Part shown: positions 33,066-40,911 of the stretch, piece by piece
Position numbering within the stretch: the first letter of the stretch is position 1
How the letters are laid out: each line of letters opens with the position of its first letter
Assembly (NCBI RefSeq): GCF_030462475.1
Contig: NZ_JASMRZ010000005.1
Coordinates: forward strand, 62,001 to 126,000
Source of the DNA: Variovorax sp. CAN15
GTDB lineage: Bacteria > Pseudomonadota > Gammaproteobacteria > Burkholderiales > Burkholderiaceae_C
DNA: 64,000 nt
Direction of reading: 5' to 3'
Position numbers and translations under genes: made by a program
Notes under the pieces: model-generated
Database searches by the model: none
The model's input: only the letters and a program-made list of their open reading frames with translations
What the model was told of the DNA's origin: nothing

Positions 33066-34024
33066 ACCGCCTCAGAGTCGTCTTCGCGGGCACGCCCGAG
33101 TTCGCGCGCGTCGCGTTGGAGGCCATCGCCGCCGCAGGCCATGAGGTCGTGCTGGTGATGAGCCAGCCCGACCGCCCCGCCGGCCGCGGCATGAAGCTGC
33201 AGGCCTCCCCCGTCAAGCAGTGCGCCGTGGCCAACGGCTGGCCCGTGGCCCAGCCGCGCAGCCTGCGTCTGGACGGCAAGTACCCCGACGAGGCCTCGGC
33301 CGCGCGCGACACCCTGCTGGCCCTGAAGCCCGACGTGATGGTGGTCGCCGCCTACGGCCTGATCCTGCCGCAGTGGGTGCTCGACCTGCCGGCGCACGGC
33401 TGCCTGAACATCCACGCGAGCCTGCTGCCGCGCTGGCGCGGCGCCGCGCCGATCCATCGCGCCATCGAGGCGGGCGACGCGCAGACCGGCATCACCATCA
33501 TGCAGATGGATGCCGGCCTCGACACCGGCGACATGCTGCTGCGCGAGGCCGTCGACATCGGCGCGGGCGACAACACCGCCCGTCTGCACGACCGCCTGGC
33601 CGAGCTCGGCGGCAGGATGATCGTCGAGGCGCTCGCGCGCATCGGCACGCTCACCCGCACGCCGCAGCCGGCCGAAGGCGTCACCTACGCCAGCAAGGTC
33701 GAGAAGCACGAGGCGCTGGTCGACTGGGCCCAGCCCGCCGAGGCCATCGTGCGCCGCGTGCTGGCCTTCGACCCGTTCCCGGGCGCCAACAGTCCGCTGG
33801 ACGGCGAAACCATCAAGCTCTGGGCCGCCCGCGCCGAGAGGTCTTCAGCGGCTGCGGCCACGCCGGGCACCATCCTGACCGTGGACCCTGCTGGCGTGAC
33901 GGTGGCCGCTGCCCCTGGCTCGGCCGTCCTCCTCACGGAACTGCAGCGGCCCGGCGGCAAGCGCCTGCCGGTGGCCGACTTCCTGCACGGCTTCGACCTG
34001 AAGCCCGGGCAGGTGTTCGGCTGA
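33062..34024 (+). CDS. fmt: Methionyl-tRNA formyltransferase
   Basis: A 320-residue Fmt, which formylates initiator Met-tRNA with 10-formyl-[21 protein letters not shown] opens the protein; the catalytic region reads [20 protein letters not shown] (20 residues), followed by [17 protein letters not shown]. The start is TTG at 33062, overlapping the lipoprotein stop; it places the canonical start four residues before VVFAGTPEF and no ATG serves. The stop shares one base with the azlC start (TGATG). Confidence 0.95.
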   Translation: MNRLRVVFAGTPEFARVALEAIAAAGHEVVLVMSQPDRPAGRGMKLQASPVKQCAVANGWPVAQPRSLRLDGKYPDEASAARDTLLALKPDVMVVAAYGLILPQWVLDLPAHGCLNIHASLLPRWRGAAPIHRAIEAGDAQTGITIMQMDAGLDTGDMLLREAVDIGAGDNTARLHDRLAELGGRMIVEALARIGTLTRTPQPAEGVTYASKVEKHEALVDWAQPAEAIVRRVLAFDPFPGANSPLDGETIKLWAARAERSSAAAATPGTILTVDPAGVTVAAAPGSAVLLTELQRPGGKRLPVADFLHGFDLKPGQVFG

Positions 34025-34764
34025 TGTTCCTCTCGCAAAGCATCCGGGGCCGCCCCGAGTTCCGCGTCGGCGCGCGCGACATGACCCCCGTGGCGCTGGG
34101 CATCGGCGCCTGGGGGCTGATGACCGGTGTGGCCATGGTCAAGTCGAACATGAGCCTGGTCGAGGCGGTGGCGATGACGCTGCTGGTCTACGCGGGCAGC
34201 TCGCAGCTGGCGGCCATTCCGCTGCTCGTCGCCGGGGCGCCGGCCTGGGTGGTCCTGGCGACGGGCTTCTGCGTCAACCTGCGCTTCGTGGTGTTCAGCC
34301 TGCATCTGCGGCCCTACCTCATGCACATGCCGCGCTGGCGCCGCATGCTGCACGGCTACCTCACGGCCGACATGAGCTATGCGCTCTTCACGAAGAAGTA
34401 CACCAAGCCGCCGCTGACCGTGGCCGAGCAGCAGGCGCAGGAGGCCTACCTCACCGGCAACTACTTCGTCACCTGGTGCGCCTGGATGGGCATGAGCCTG
34501 CTGGGCATCGCGCTGGCCAACTTCATTCCCCAGAGCTGGGGCCTGGGCTTCGCCGGCGTGCTGAGCCTGGTCGCCATCGTCTGCTCGATGGCGACGACGC
34601 GGCTGCGAGTGCTGGCCGCGCTGATCGCCGGCGCCACCGCGGTCGCCGCCTACGCGCTGCCGCTGAAGCTCAACATCGTGGTGGCCATCGGCGTGGCCGT
34701 GCTGCTGTGCTTCTGGCTCGAGAAGCAGCTCGGACTCGACCCGAACGCGGAGGACGACAAGTGA
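34024..34764 (+). CDS. azlC: AzlC family branched-chain amino acid exporter, large subunit
   Basis: A 246-residue membrane protein of the AzlC (LIV-E) family, which with AzlD exports branched-chain amino acids. VALGIGAWGLMTGVAMVKS and SLVEAVAMTLLVYAGSSQLAA (part: MTLLVYAGSSQLAA) are the family signature, followed by the conserved CVNLRFVVFS. About six or seven membrane segments. ATG 34024 overlaps the fmt stop. The end, ...GACAAGTGAGC, looks like an old GTGA junction with azlD that is now split by repeat copy 6. Confidence 0.9.
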   Translation: MFLSQSIRGRPEFRVGARDMTPVALGIGAWGLMTGVAMVKSNMSLVEAVAMTLLVYAGSSQLAAIPLLVAGAPAWVVLATGFCVNLRFVVFSLHLRPYLMHMPRWRRMLHGYLTADMSYALFTKKYTKPPLTVAEQQAQEAYLTGNYFVTWCAWMGMSLLGIALANFIPQSWGLGFAGVLSLVAIVCSMATTRLRVLAALIAGATAVAAYALPLKLNIVVAIGVAVLLCFWLEKQLGLDPNAEDDK

Positions 34765-34864
34765 GCGCCGCCCGGCCGCCCGAAGGCGCTCGCCCCCTCC
34801 GTCCGGAGGGGGGAGGAGAAGCGACACGAAGTGCGCGGAGCCTGGGGGAGGGGAGCAAGTGAGC
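34758..34864 (+). repeat. 9-bp direct repeat bracketing repeat copy 6
   Basis: CAAGTGAGC occurs at 34758-34766 (spanning the azlC stop) and again at 34856-34864 (spanning the azlD GTG start). Exactly one copy would be expected if azlC and azlD overlapped as GTGA. The layout is that of a target-site duplication flanking an insertion of about 89 bp. Confidence 0.6.
34767..34855 (-). repeat. Intergenic hairpin repeat, copy 6 (reverse, variant B)
   Basis: An 89-bp element between azlC and azlD. The right end GCGACACGAAGTGCGCGGAGCCTGGGGG is the shared family end (cited part: GAAGTGCGCGGAGCCTGG). The left part is a variant: GCCGCCCGGCCGCC followed by a CCCCCTCCGTCCGGAGGGGG hairpin instead of the long GCCGG stem. 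Its GGGGGAGGGG edge lies 5-10 bases before the azlD GTG and is the only credible ribosome binding site for that gene. Confidence 0.75.
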
Positions 34865-35209
34865 AGTACTGCAAGCGCGACCACCGACTGGTGGACCATG
34901 GCCGTGATCGTCGGCCTGGCCCTGGTCACCGTGTTCACGCGCTGCTTCTTCTTCATCCTCGACCGGCCCTGGGGCCTGCCCGATTGGGCGCACCGCGCGC
35001 TGCACTACGCACCGGCCGCCGCGCTCGCGGGCGTGATCGCGCCCGAGATCGTCATGACGCAGGGCCACCTCATCACCACGCTGCACGACGCGCGCCTGTA
35101 CGCGGCGGTGGTCGGCGCCGCGTACTTCTACTGGCGGCGCGGCGTGCTCGGCACGATGCTCGCGGGCATGGCTGTGTACCTGCCGCTGCACCTCGGGCTG
35201 GGCTGGTAG
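34859..35209 (+). CDS. azlD: AzlD family protein, small exporter subunit
   Basis: A 116-residue membrane protein with about four segments, the AzlD partner of AzlC. TMAVIVGLALVTVFTRCFFFI is followed by ALHYAPAAALAGVIAPEIV, the typical AzlD order. Start chosen as GTG 34859: it begins just after a G-rich SD at the edge of repeat copy 6, and the next ATG (34898, residue 14) would cut into the first membrane segment. In most genomes azlC and azlD touch or overlap; here 94 bp intervene. Confidence 0.87.
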   Translation: MSSTASATTDWWTMAVIVGLALVTVFTRCFFFILDRPWGLPDWAHRALHYAPAAALAGVIAPEIVMTQGHLITTLHDARLYAAVVGAAYFYWRRGVLGTMLAGMAVYLPLHLGLGW

Positions 35210-35210
35210 G

Positions 35211-35283
35211 CGGCCGCCGCCGGGCCGCCCCTCCCCCTCGGGGGGAATTGCACGTAGCGAAGCGAAGTGAAAAGCCCGGGGGC
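35211..35283 (-). repeat. Intergenic hairpin repeat, copy 7 (reverse, variant B, divergent)
   Basis: About 73 bp after the azlD stop: GGCCGCCGCCGGGCCGCC, a CCCCCTCGGGGGG hairpin, then GTAGCGAAGCGAAGTGAAAA and GCCCGGGGG. It shares architecture with copy 6 (GC-rich left end, C/G hairpin, GAAGTG block, final G-run) but little exact sequence. It fills the space between convergent azlD and the Bug-protein gene. Confidence 0.5.
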
Positions 35284-35293
35284 TCCCGGTTCG

Positions 35294-36268
35294 TCAATCG
35301 AGCTTCACGCCGGCCGTCTTGATGATGTTGCCCCAGCGCTCGCTCTCCGCGCGAGACAGCTTGTAGAAGTCCTGCGGCGTCCCCGGCAGTGCCTCGAAGC
35401 CGAAGTCCGCGAACAGCTTCACCACCTTCGGCGCCTTCATCGCCTTGTGCAGTTCGGCGTTGAGCCGCGCCACCGCTTCCGGCGGCATGCCGGCCGGGCC
35501 GATCAGGCCGTGGAAGGCGTAGGCGTTGACGTCGGGGAAGCCGGCCTCGACGAAGGTCGGCACGTCCGGCAGGGCGCCTGCGCGCTGCGGCAGCGCGATG
35601 GCCAGCACCCGCACCTTGCCCGACTTGATGATCGGCAGGCCCGAGGCCAGGTCCAGCATCATCGTCGGCACCTGGCCGCCCATCACGTCGGTCATGGCCG
35701 GTGCGGCGCCCTTGTACGGCACGTGCGTGATCGTCAGGCCGGCCTTCTGCTTGAAGAGTTCCATCGCCATGTGGTGCGGCGAGCCGTTGCCGGGCGAGGC
35801 GTAGCTCACCTTGTCAGGGTTGGCCTTCACGTAGCGCACGAACTCCGCCACGTTCTTCGCGGGAAAGTCGGGGTGCACCACCAGCGCCACCGGAAAGCGG
35901 CCGATGGTGCCGATGTAGGTGAAGTCGCTCGCGGGCTTGTAGGGCAGCTTGGCGAACATGTGCTCGTTGAAGAGCAGCGCGGCGTTCTCGGCCTGCATGA
36001 TGGTGTAGCCGTCGGGCCTGGCCTGCATCATCACGCCCACGCCGATGTTGGTGGAGGCGCCCGGCCGGTTGTCGATGATGAGCGGCTGCCCCAGCGAGGG
36101 CTGCATCGCCTCGGCCAGCGTGCGCGCCAGGTTGTCGGTGCCGCCGCCGGCCACGTAGGGCACGATCCACTTGATCGGCTGGGTGGGGTAGGCCGCCGGC
36201 TGCGCCGATGCAAGGCTGGTGGCCAGCGCGAAGGCCGAGGCCAGCAGGGGAAGAAAAAATCGCTTCAT
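35294..36268 (-). CDS. Bug/TctC family tripartite tricarboxylate transporter binding protein
   Basis: A 324-residue periplasmic binding protein of the Bug (TctC) family, hugely expanded in Bordetella, Variovorax and relatives. Signal peptide MKRFFLPLLASAFALATSLA, cleavage after ASA; mature PTQPIKWIVPYVAGGGTDNLAR (part: IKWIVPYVAGGGTDNLAR) is the classic start. The motif LGQPLIIDNRPGA and later ASPGNGSPHH bind a carboxylate ligand. No TctA/TctB genes are adjacent, so it is an orphan receptor. It ends a catabolic operon and may sense or deliver its aromatic or organic acid substrate. Confidence 0.92.
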   Translation of the reverse strand: MKRFFLPLLASAFALATSLASAQPAAYPTQPIKWIVPYVAGGGTDNLARTLAEAMQPSLGQPLIIDNRPGASTNIGVGVMMQARPDGYTIMQAENAALLFNEHMFAKLPYKPASDFTYIGTIGRFPVALVVHPDFPAKNVAEFVRYVKANPDKVSYASPGNGSPHHMAMELFKQKAGLTITHVPYKGAAPAMTDVMGGQVPTMMLDLASGLPIIKSGKVRVLAIALPQRAGALPDVPTFVEAGFPDVNAYAFHGLIGPAGMPPEAVARLNAELHKAMKAPKVVKLFADFGFEALPGTPQDFYKLSRAESERWGNIIKTAGVKLD

Positions 36269-36308
36269 CGTCTCTTGTCTCCGTTGCTCGTTTTGAAATC
36301 GGTTCAGG

Positions 36309-37274
36309 TCATGTGCCGCGCAGGACCTGCCATAGCTCGCGGTCGCGCTCGGCGGTCCACACCACCGGGTGCTCGATGCCGCGCAGCTCGTCATATGCGC
36401 GCGAGACATCGAAGGGCAGCACGTGCTGGAACACTGGCCAGTCGCCGAAGCGCGGCGTCATCGCCGCCTCGGCGCGCGCGAAGCAGCCCTTGAGCGTCTC
36501 ACCCGCCGCGATGCCGGCCTTCACGCTCTCGAGCAGCGTCGAGAGGAATGCCTTGGTGAGCCCGATGGCCTCGGCGCAGGCGGCTTCGTCCTGCAGCACC
36601 GCGCCACGGCCGGGCACCAGCACGCGCGGCTTGAGTGCCGCCACCGCGTCGAGCGTGCCGGCCCAGTCGCCGATGTAGGCGTCGCCGGCATACACGCCGC
36701 AGCGGTTCTCGACCACGTCGCCGGAAAAGAGCACGCCGCAGTCGGGCAGCCACGCGACCGCATCGCCGCCCGAGTGGCCCCGGCCCAGCGACATCAGCCG
36801 CAGCTCGCGGCCGCCGCCCAGCGGCAGCGCCATCTCGCGGTCGAAGACCTTCGTGGGGATGGTCAGGCCCGGTATCTCCTCGACGCCAGCGAACAGGCGC
36901 GGAAAGCGGCCGACCTCCGAATCGAAATCGGCCCGGCCGCGCGTGCGTATCCAGTAGAGCGTGCCGCTGCTGGCGACGATGTCGCGCACCTCCGCGAAGG
37001 CGCTTGCGCCCATCACGCGCACCGCGTGGTAGTGCGTGAGCACGATGGTGCGGATCGGCTTGTCGGTCACCGTGCGGATGGCGGCGAGGAAGTCGCGCGC
37101 CATGCGCGGCGTGGGGCGCGTGTCGATCAGCACCACGTGCTCGTCGCCGACGACGAAGCCGCAGTTGGGATCGAAGTCGCTGATGTAGCCGTAGGCGCCG
37201 GGGCCGAGCTGCTGCAGCCGGGGCTTCTGCTCGCGCGTGTCGGAGGCGGATGCGAAGGAAACGGTCGTGGTCAT
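36309..37274 (-). CDS. MBL-fold hydrolase with incomplete metal motif
   Basis: A 321-residue metallo-beta-lactamase-fold protein. The usual HxHxDH appears as THYHAVRV: both first histidines are present but the Asp and following His are replaced. Later metal-type residues are seen in GRGHSGGDAVAW and LFSGDVVENR. As far as I recall, this HYHAVRV form is a subgroup trait of proteins located near aromatic hydroxylases, so it is probably functional with a single metal site or altered chemistry. ATG 37274 overlaps the DUF2783 stop. Bug-protein gene follows after 40 bp. Confidence 0.75.
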   Translation of the reverse strand: MTTTVSFASASDTREQKPRLQQLGPGAYGYISDFDPNCGFVVGDEHVVLIDTRPTPRMARDFLAAIRTVTDKPIRTIVLTHYHAVRVMGASAFAEVRDIVASSGTLYWIRTRGRADFDSEVGRFPRLFAGVEEIPGLTIPTKVFDREMALPLGGGRELRLMSLGRGHSGGDAVAWLPDCGVLFSGDVVENRCGVYAGDAYIGDWAGTLDAVAALKPRVLVPGRGAVLQDEAACAEAIGLTKAFLSTLLESVKAGIAAGETLKGCFARAEAAMTPRFGDWPVFQHVLPFDVSRAYDELRGIEHPVVWTAERDRELWQVLRGT

Positions 37275-37489
37275 GGGGTGTGGTGGTCGTCCGTTGTCGT
37301 AGTGGGTTCTTCTTCGGCCGCCGCGCGGATGCAGGCGAGCAGCACGTCCTGGTCGGCGCACTGGTTGGCCAGCAGCAGCACGAGGCGCGCGTTGAGGTCG
37401 GCGCTCTGCGCCTCGCTGCGGCCTTCGTGGGCGGCGAGCAGCGCGGCGTAGAAGCCGTCGGGGTCGGGGATGCGGGGCTCGGTGATCAT
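37271..37489 (-). CDS. DUF2783 domain small protein
   Basis: A 72-residue protein, PDPDGFYAALLAAHEGRSEAQ then LNARLVLLLANQCADQDVLLACI, matching the DUF2783 type of small helical protein that accompanies FAD-dependent monooxygenases. A two-helix shape ends in an acidic/His tail (EEEPTTTTDDHH). Its ATG overlaps the monooxygenase stop by four bases and its stop overlaps the MBL-hydrolase start, so the three are translationally coupled. Possibly a stabilising partner of the hydroxylase; function is unproven. Confidence 0.8.
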   Translation of the reverse strand: MITEPRIPDPDGFYAALLAAHEGRSEAQSADLNARLVLLLANQCADQDVLLACIRAAAEEEPTTTTDDHHTP

Positions 37490-39138
37490 GGGTTGCGCTC
37501 GTTGGCGGCCAGTGCGGTGCGCACGGCGGAGGCGATGGCCTGGGGCGTGGCGCTCGCCAGCACGGCGGCGCGATAGGCGTCGGGGCGCACGAGCACGAAG
37601 CTGCCCGCGTCGCCGGCGCCGAGATGGGCCGCGAGCTTCTCGTCGGCCTGCAGCGTGGGCAGGCCGCTGTCGCCGCCCACGGCCAGCAGGCGCAAGGGCA
37701 ATGAAGCCATCGCATCGACCGCCGCTCCCGCCTGCCCGCGCGTCGGCGCGAACCACAGGCCGATGCAATGCGTGCCCTCGGCCAGCAGCTGCATCAGCGT
37801 GGTCTCGCGGCCGTCGGACCAGCGCAGCGGCAGGTTCTGCGCCGAGCGCGCGCCTTCGGGCAGCAGCGGCGCGGGCGGATAGTCGTTGGCGACCGACATG
37901 CGGCCGGTGTTCACCAGCGCCCGCGCGAACGGATGATGCGCCGCCAGCGCTACCACCGCGCGGCGCAGCGTGTGCTCGGCCGGCGAGCGCGGCGCGAGAA
38001 AGCGTGCCGAGCGGCTCGTGACCTGCAGGTTCTGCTTCGCGGCGGGCTGGCGCTCCGCGTCGTAGCTGTCGAGCAGCGCGTCGCCGGCCTTGCCCTGCGC
38101 GACCAGCGCGAGCTTCCAGCCGAGGTTGGCCGCATCCTGGATGCCGGTGTTGCCGCCGCGTGCGCCGAAGGGGCTCACCACGTGCGCCGCGTCGCCGATG
38201 AAGAACACATTGCCGTGGCGGAAGCTGTCGAGCAGGTGGTCGCGATAGCCGTAGGGGCCGATCCAGACGAACTCGAACTCCACGTCCGGCCCGAGCTGCT
38301 CGCGCAGCCGCGCCCCCGCCACCTCGGGCTTGCTGATGTAGGCGGTGTCGCAGTCCTCGGGCATCTGGTAGTCGATGCGCCACACGCCGTCGGCCATCAG
38401 GTGCTGCCACACGCCGCGGCCTTCGTTGAAGGGCGCGTCCACCCAGGTCCAGCGCTCGGTGGGCAGCGGCTTCCTGAAGCGCACGTCGCTGATGCACCAG
38501 CGGTCGGTGCTGCGCGAGGCGTGCGCCTCGATGCCGAGCTGCGTGCGGATCGCGCTGTTGGCGCCGGTGGCGTCGATCAGCCGATCGGCCTCGATGGTGT
38601 AGCTGCCGGCGGGCGTCTCGACTTCCAGGCGCACGCCGTCGGCGAGCTGCTCCACGCGCGTGACGCGGTTCTTCCAGCGCAGGTCGGTCAGTCCCAGTTC
38701 GATGATGCGGTCGACCAGGAACCACTCGATGTAGAACTGCTGCAGGTTGATGAAAGGCGGCTGCCGCGAGACGCTGTTGGCCTGCAGGTTGAAGTTGTAG
38801 ACCTCCTGCTCGCCCGAGAAAGTGCGCCCGAACGACCAGGTGATGCCCTTGGCCGCGATGCGTTCGTAGATGCCAAGCCGCTCGAAGATCTCCAGGCTCT
38901 TCTGCGCGTAGCAGATGCCGCGCGACGAGGCGCCGCGCACGCCGACGGTGTCGTCCTCGTCGAGCAGCACGGCGCACACGCCGCGCTGCGCGAGGTCGCA
39001 GGCCAGCGTGAGGCCCGAGGGGCCGGCGCCGACGATCACGATGGGGTGGCGCGTGACGGCAGTGCTTTCCAGCTCGGGCGGTGGCGTGAAGGGCCAGACC
39101 GGCAGCTCGTAGGCCGGCGCGAAAGCGAAGTTTTCCAT
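37486..39138 (-). CDS. FAD-dependent aromatic monooxygenase (MhpA-like)
   Basis: A 550-residue group A flavoprotein hydroxylase of the PHBH/MhpA type. GxGxxG in IVIVGAGPSGLTLACDLA near residue 33, the DG-type middle region, and GDAAHVVSPFGARGGNTGIQ (20 residues) for FAD ribityl binding are present. A thioredoxin-like C-terminal region completes the length. It probably adds a hydroxyl to a phenolic acid using NAD(P)H and oxygen. It is third in an operon with a VOC protein and an alpha/beta hydrolase, suggesting hydroxylation, ring cleavage and hydrolysis. Substrate is unknown. Confidence 0.87.
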   Translation of the reverse strand: MENFAFAPAYELPVWPFTPPPELESTAVTRHPIVIVGAGPSGLTLACDLAQRGVCAVLLDEDDTVGVRGASSRGICYAQKSLEIFERLGIYERIAAKGITWSFGRTFSGEQEVYNFNLQANSVSRQPPFINLQQFYIEWFLVDRIIELGLTDLRWKNRVTRVEQLADGVRLEVETPAGSYTIEADRLIDATGANSAIRTQLGIEAHASRSTDRWCISDVRFRKPLPTERWTWVDAPFNEGRGVWQHLMADGVWRIDYQMPEDCDTAYISKPEVAGARLREQLGPDVEFEFVWIGPYGYRDHLLDSFRHGNVFFIGDAAHVVSPFGARGGNTGIQDAANLGWKLALVAQGKAGDALLDSYDAERQPAAKQNLQVTSRSARFLAPRSPAEHTLRRAVVALAAHHPFARALVNTGRMSVANDYPPAPLLPEGARSAQNLPLRWSDGRETTLMQLLAEGTHCIGLWFAPTRGQAGAAVDAMASLPLRLLAVGGDSGLPTLQADEKLAAHLGAGDAGSFVLVRPDAYRAAVLASATPQAIASAVRTALAANERNP

Positions 39139-39145
39139 GTCTGCC

Positions 39146-40267
39146 CTAAAGCGCGTGCGCGAATTCGGCGATGGCGTCGGCCGCCTTCGGAATCAGCTCC
39201 GGCTGCCCCGCCAGGTAGTGGTTGCCGCCCACGATGTCGACATTGCGGATGCGCGAGCCGCCCGCCGCCATCCACGCATTGCGCGTGCTCGGGAAGGTCG
39301 ACTGGTCGCCCGTGTAGGTCAGCAGCAGCTTCGGCACCGAGGTGCGCGCGAGATTCGTCGGCCCGTCGGCCTGCGAGCGCGACGACCACTGCGAGAGAAA
39401 GGCCGTGAGCGAGGTGGTGCGCCCCATCGCGTTGGCCGAGTAGTTCACCTGCCGCGCGTCGCCCCACACGCTGCCAGGCAGGCGGTCGTTGGGGTCGAGC
39501 GAGAGGTCCACGCAGCGCGGGTCGGCGTGCGTGCGGTAGACGACGAAGGTCTGGTCGCGCGGCGCGCCGGGTGTGTTGCGCAGCAGCGCGAGGCGGTCGA
39601 GGCACCACTGCTCGATGCGATCCAGCCGCGCCTTCTGCGCGGCGCTGAAGCGCGCGAGGAAGTCGCTGTCGTAGGGCACGCGGTGGCGCGCGTCGTACAT
39701 GTCGAGCTCGGGATCGACCGAGAGCGGGTCGTGCTCGTCGGTGACCGAGGGGTCGATCCAGTCGCGCATCAGCCGGGTGCGGCCCAGGTGCGCGGCGCAC
39801 AGCGCGATGCCGTCCACGGGCGGCAGGTCGCTGGCGTGCAGGTGCGTGGGGTCGCCGTCGGGAAGGTGCGTGGCGGTGAGCTTCTCGGCCTGCGCCTGGT
39901 AGAAGGCCGAGAGCGCGGCGCCGCCGGAGTTGCCGACGAGGAACACCTTCTCGTAGCCCGCCGCGCGCAGGTATTGCACGCCGGCGCCCAGGTCCTGAAT
40001 GGCGCGCTCCATCAGCAGCACCGTGTCGTTGCCCACGAAGCGCGAGTTGAGCCCCATGCAGCAGATGCCGCGCTCGGCCAGCGGGCCGATCAGGTAGTGG
40101 CCCATGAAGTTGCTCGTGGGGTGCATCACGATCGCGGCGATCTTCTTCGGGCCCTGCGGCGCGCGGTAGGCGCCGTAGATGCGCGGGCGCAGCAGCTGCA
40201 GGCCCGACTGGCTCTCCATGGCCGCGCCGGGCTTCACGTCGATGACGGCGAGTTGCAGTTCAGGCAT
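39146..40267 (-). CDS. Alpha/beta hydrolase
   Basis: A 373-residue alpha/beta-hydrolase-fold protein. The nucleophile elbow is VGNSGGAA with Ser114; a late His in VGGNHYLAG is the candidate base; an oxyanion region is VMHPTSNFMG. An inserted cap of about 150 residues between the elbow and C-terminal core makes it longer than typical meta-cleavage hydrolases. Overlaps the VOC gene by eight bases. In this operon it likely hydrolyses a ring-cleavage product or an ester of the aromatic substrate. Confidence 0.8.
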   Translation of the reverse strand: MPELQLAVIDVKPGAAMESQSGLQLLRPRIYGAYRAPQGPKKIAAIVMHPTSNFMGHYLIGPLAERGICCMGLNSRFVGNDTVLLMERAIQDLGAGVQYLRAAGYEKVFLVGNSGGAALSAFYQAQAEKLTATHLPDGDPTHLHASDLPPVDGIALCAAHLGRTRLMRDWIDPSVTDEHDPLSVDPELDMYDARHRVPYDSDFLARFSAAQKARLDRIEQWCLDRLALLRNTPGAPRDQTFVVYRTHADPRCVDLSLDPNDRLPGSVWGDARQVNYSANAMGRTTSLTAFLSQWSSRSQADGPTNLARTSVPKLLLTYTGDQSTFPSTRNAWMAAGGSRIRNVDIVGGNHYLAGQPELIPKAADAIAEFAHAL

Positions 40268-40820
40268 GCGGCGTGCCCTTCGCGGCGGCGGCGCGCAGGC
40301 CAGCCTTGCGCTCGGTCCAGGCGTCGAGTTCGGCGCGCGCGCGCAGCGCGTGCGCGTCCATCTCGGCCTGCGGCACGGTCGGCGTGGTGAGTTCCACGCG
40401 GATGCCGTTGGGGTCGAAGAAGTAGATCGATTCGATGATGTGGTGGTCGGTCACGCCCAGCACCTCGACGCCCGCGCCTTCGAGCCGCGCCTTGGCGGCC
40501 AGCAGGTCGGCCACCGAATCCACGCGCAGAGCGATGTGGTTCACCCACGAGGGCGTGTTGGGCGAGGGCAGCGCGGCGACGTCGTCGCCCAGGTCGAAGA
40601 AGGCGATGAACGAGCCGTCGCGCATGCGGAAGAAGATGTGCACGTAGGGGCAGTACTCGCCCGTGCTCGGCACGTGGTCGCTCTTGATGACATGGGCCAG
40701 CGGCAGGCCCAGCAGGTCTTCGTAGAAGCGGCGGGTTTCCTCGCTGTCGCGGCAGCGCCAGGCGAAGTGGTGCAGCCCGTGGATGGGCGGTGGGGGTGCC
40801 GTGTTAGCGGTCGTCGGCAT
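40260..40820 (-). CDS. VOC family protein (extradiol dioxygenase-like)
   Basis: A 186-residue vicinal-oxygen-chelate fold protein. Candidate metal ligands are in LHHFAWRC, NHIALRVD and NGIRVELTTP, i.e. the two-His-one-Glu set of extradiol dioxygenases and glyoxalases. ATG 40820 was chosen because GGAG lies 9 bases upstream; an ATG at 40859 has no such signal. It is the first gene of a six-gene minus-strand operon and sits divergent from a LysR gene. Ring cleavage is likely but not proven. Confidence 0.8.
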   Translation of the reverse strand: MPTTANTAPPPPIHGLHHFAWRCRDSEETRRFYEDLLGLPLAHVIKSDHVPSTGEYCPYVHIFFRMRDGSFIAFFDLGDDVAALPSPNTPSWVNHIALRVDSVADLLAAKARLEGAGVEVLGVTDHHIIESIYFFDPNGIRVELTTPTVPQAEMDAHALRARAELDAWTERKAGLRAAAAKGTPHA

Positions 40821-40883
40821 GGCTCGTTTCTCCGGTGAGCCGGTATTGGGCGATGCCACGTCTTATGATGCAATCGAAATTAA

Positions 40884-40899
40884 TTCATCGATTGATGAA
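40884..40899. promoter_or_regulatory. Palindromic LysR-type operator candidate
   Basis: TTCATC-GATT-GATGAA, perfect 6-bp arms, in the 91-bp divergent spacer between the VOC gene and the LysR gene, in an AT-rich tract that contrasts with the surroundings. It lies 13 bp before the LysR ATG and is a plausible autoregulatory and activation site. Confidence 0.55.
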
Positions 40900-40911
40900 G
40901 TATTCATATAT

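Noticed and set aside
34767-34855. Repeat copy 6 as an ordinary terminator between azlC and azlD
   Set aside because: No T-run follows the hairpin, and the two subunits need joint expression; an inserted element with its own ribosome binding site fits better.
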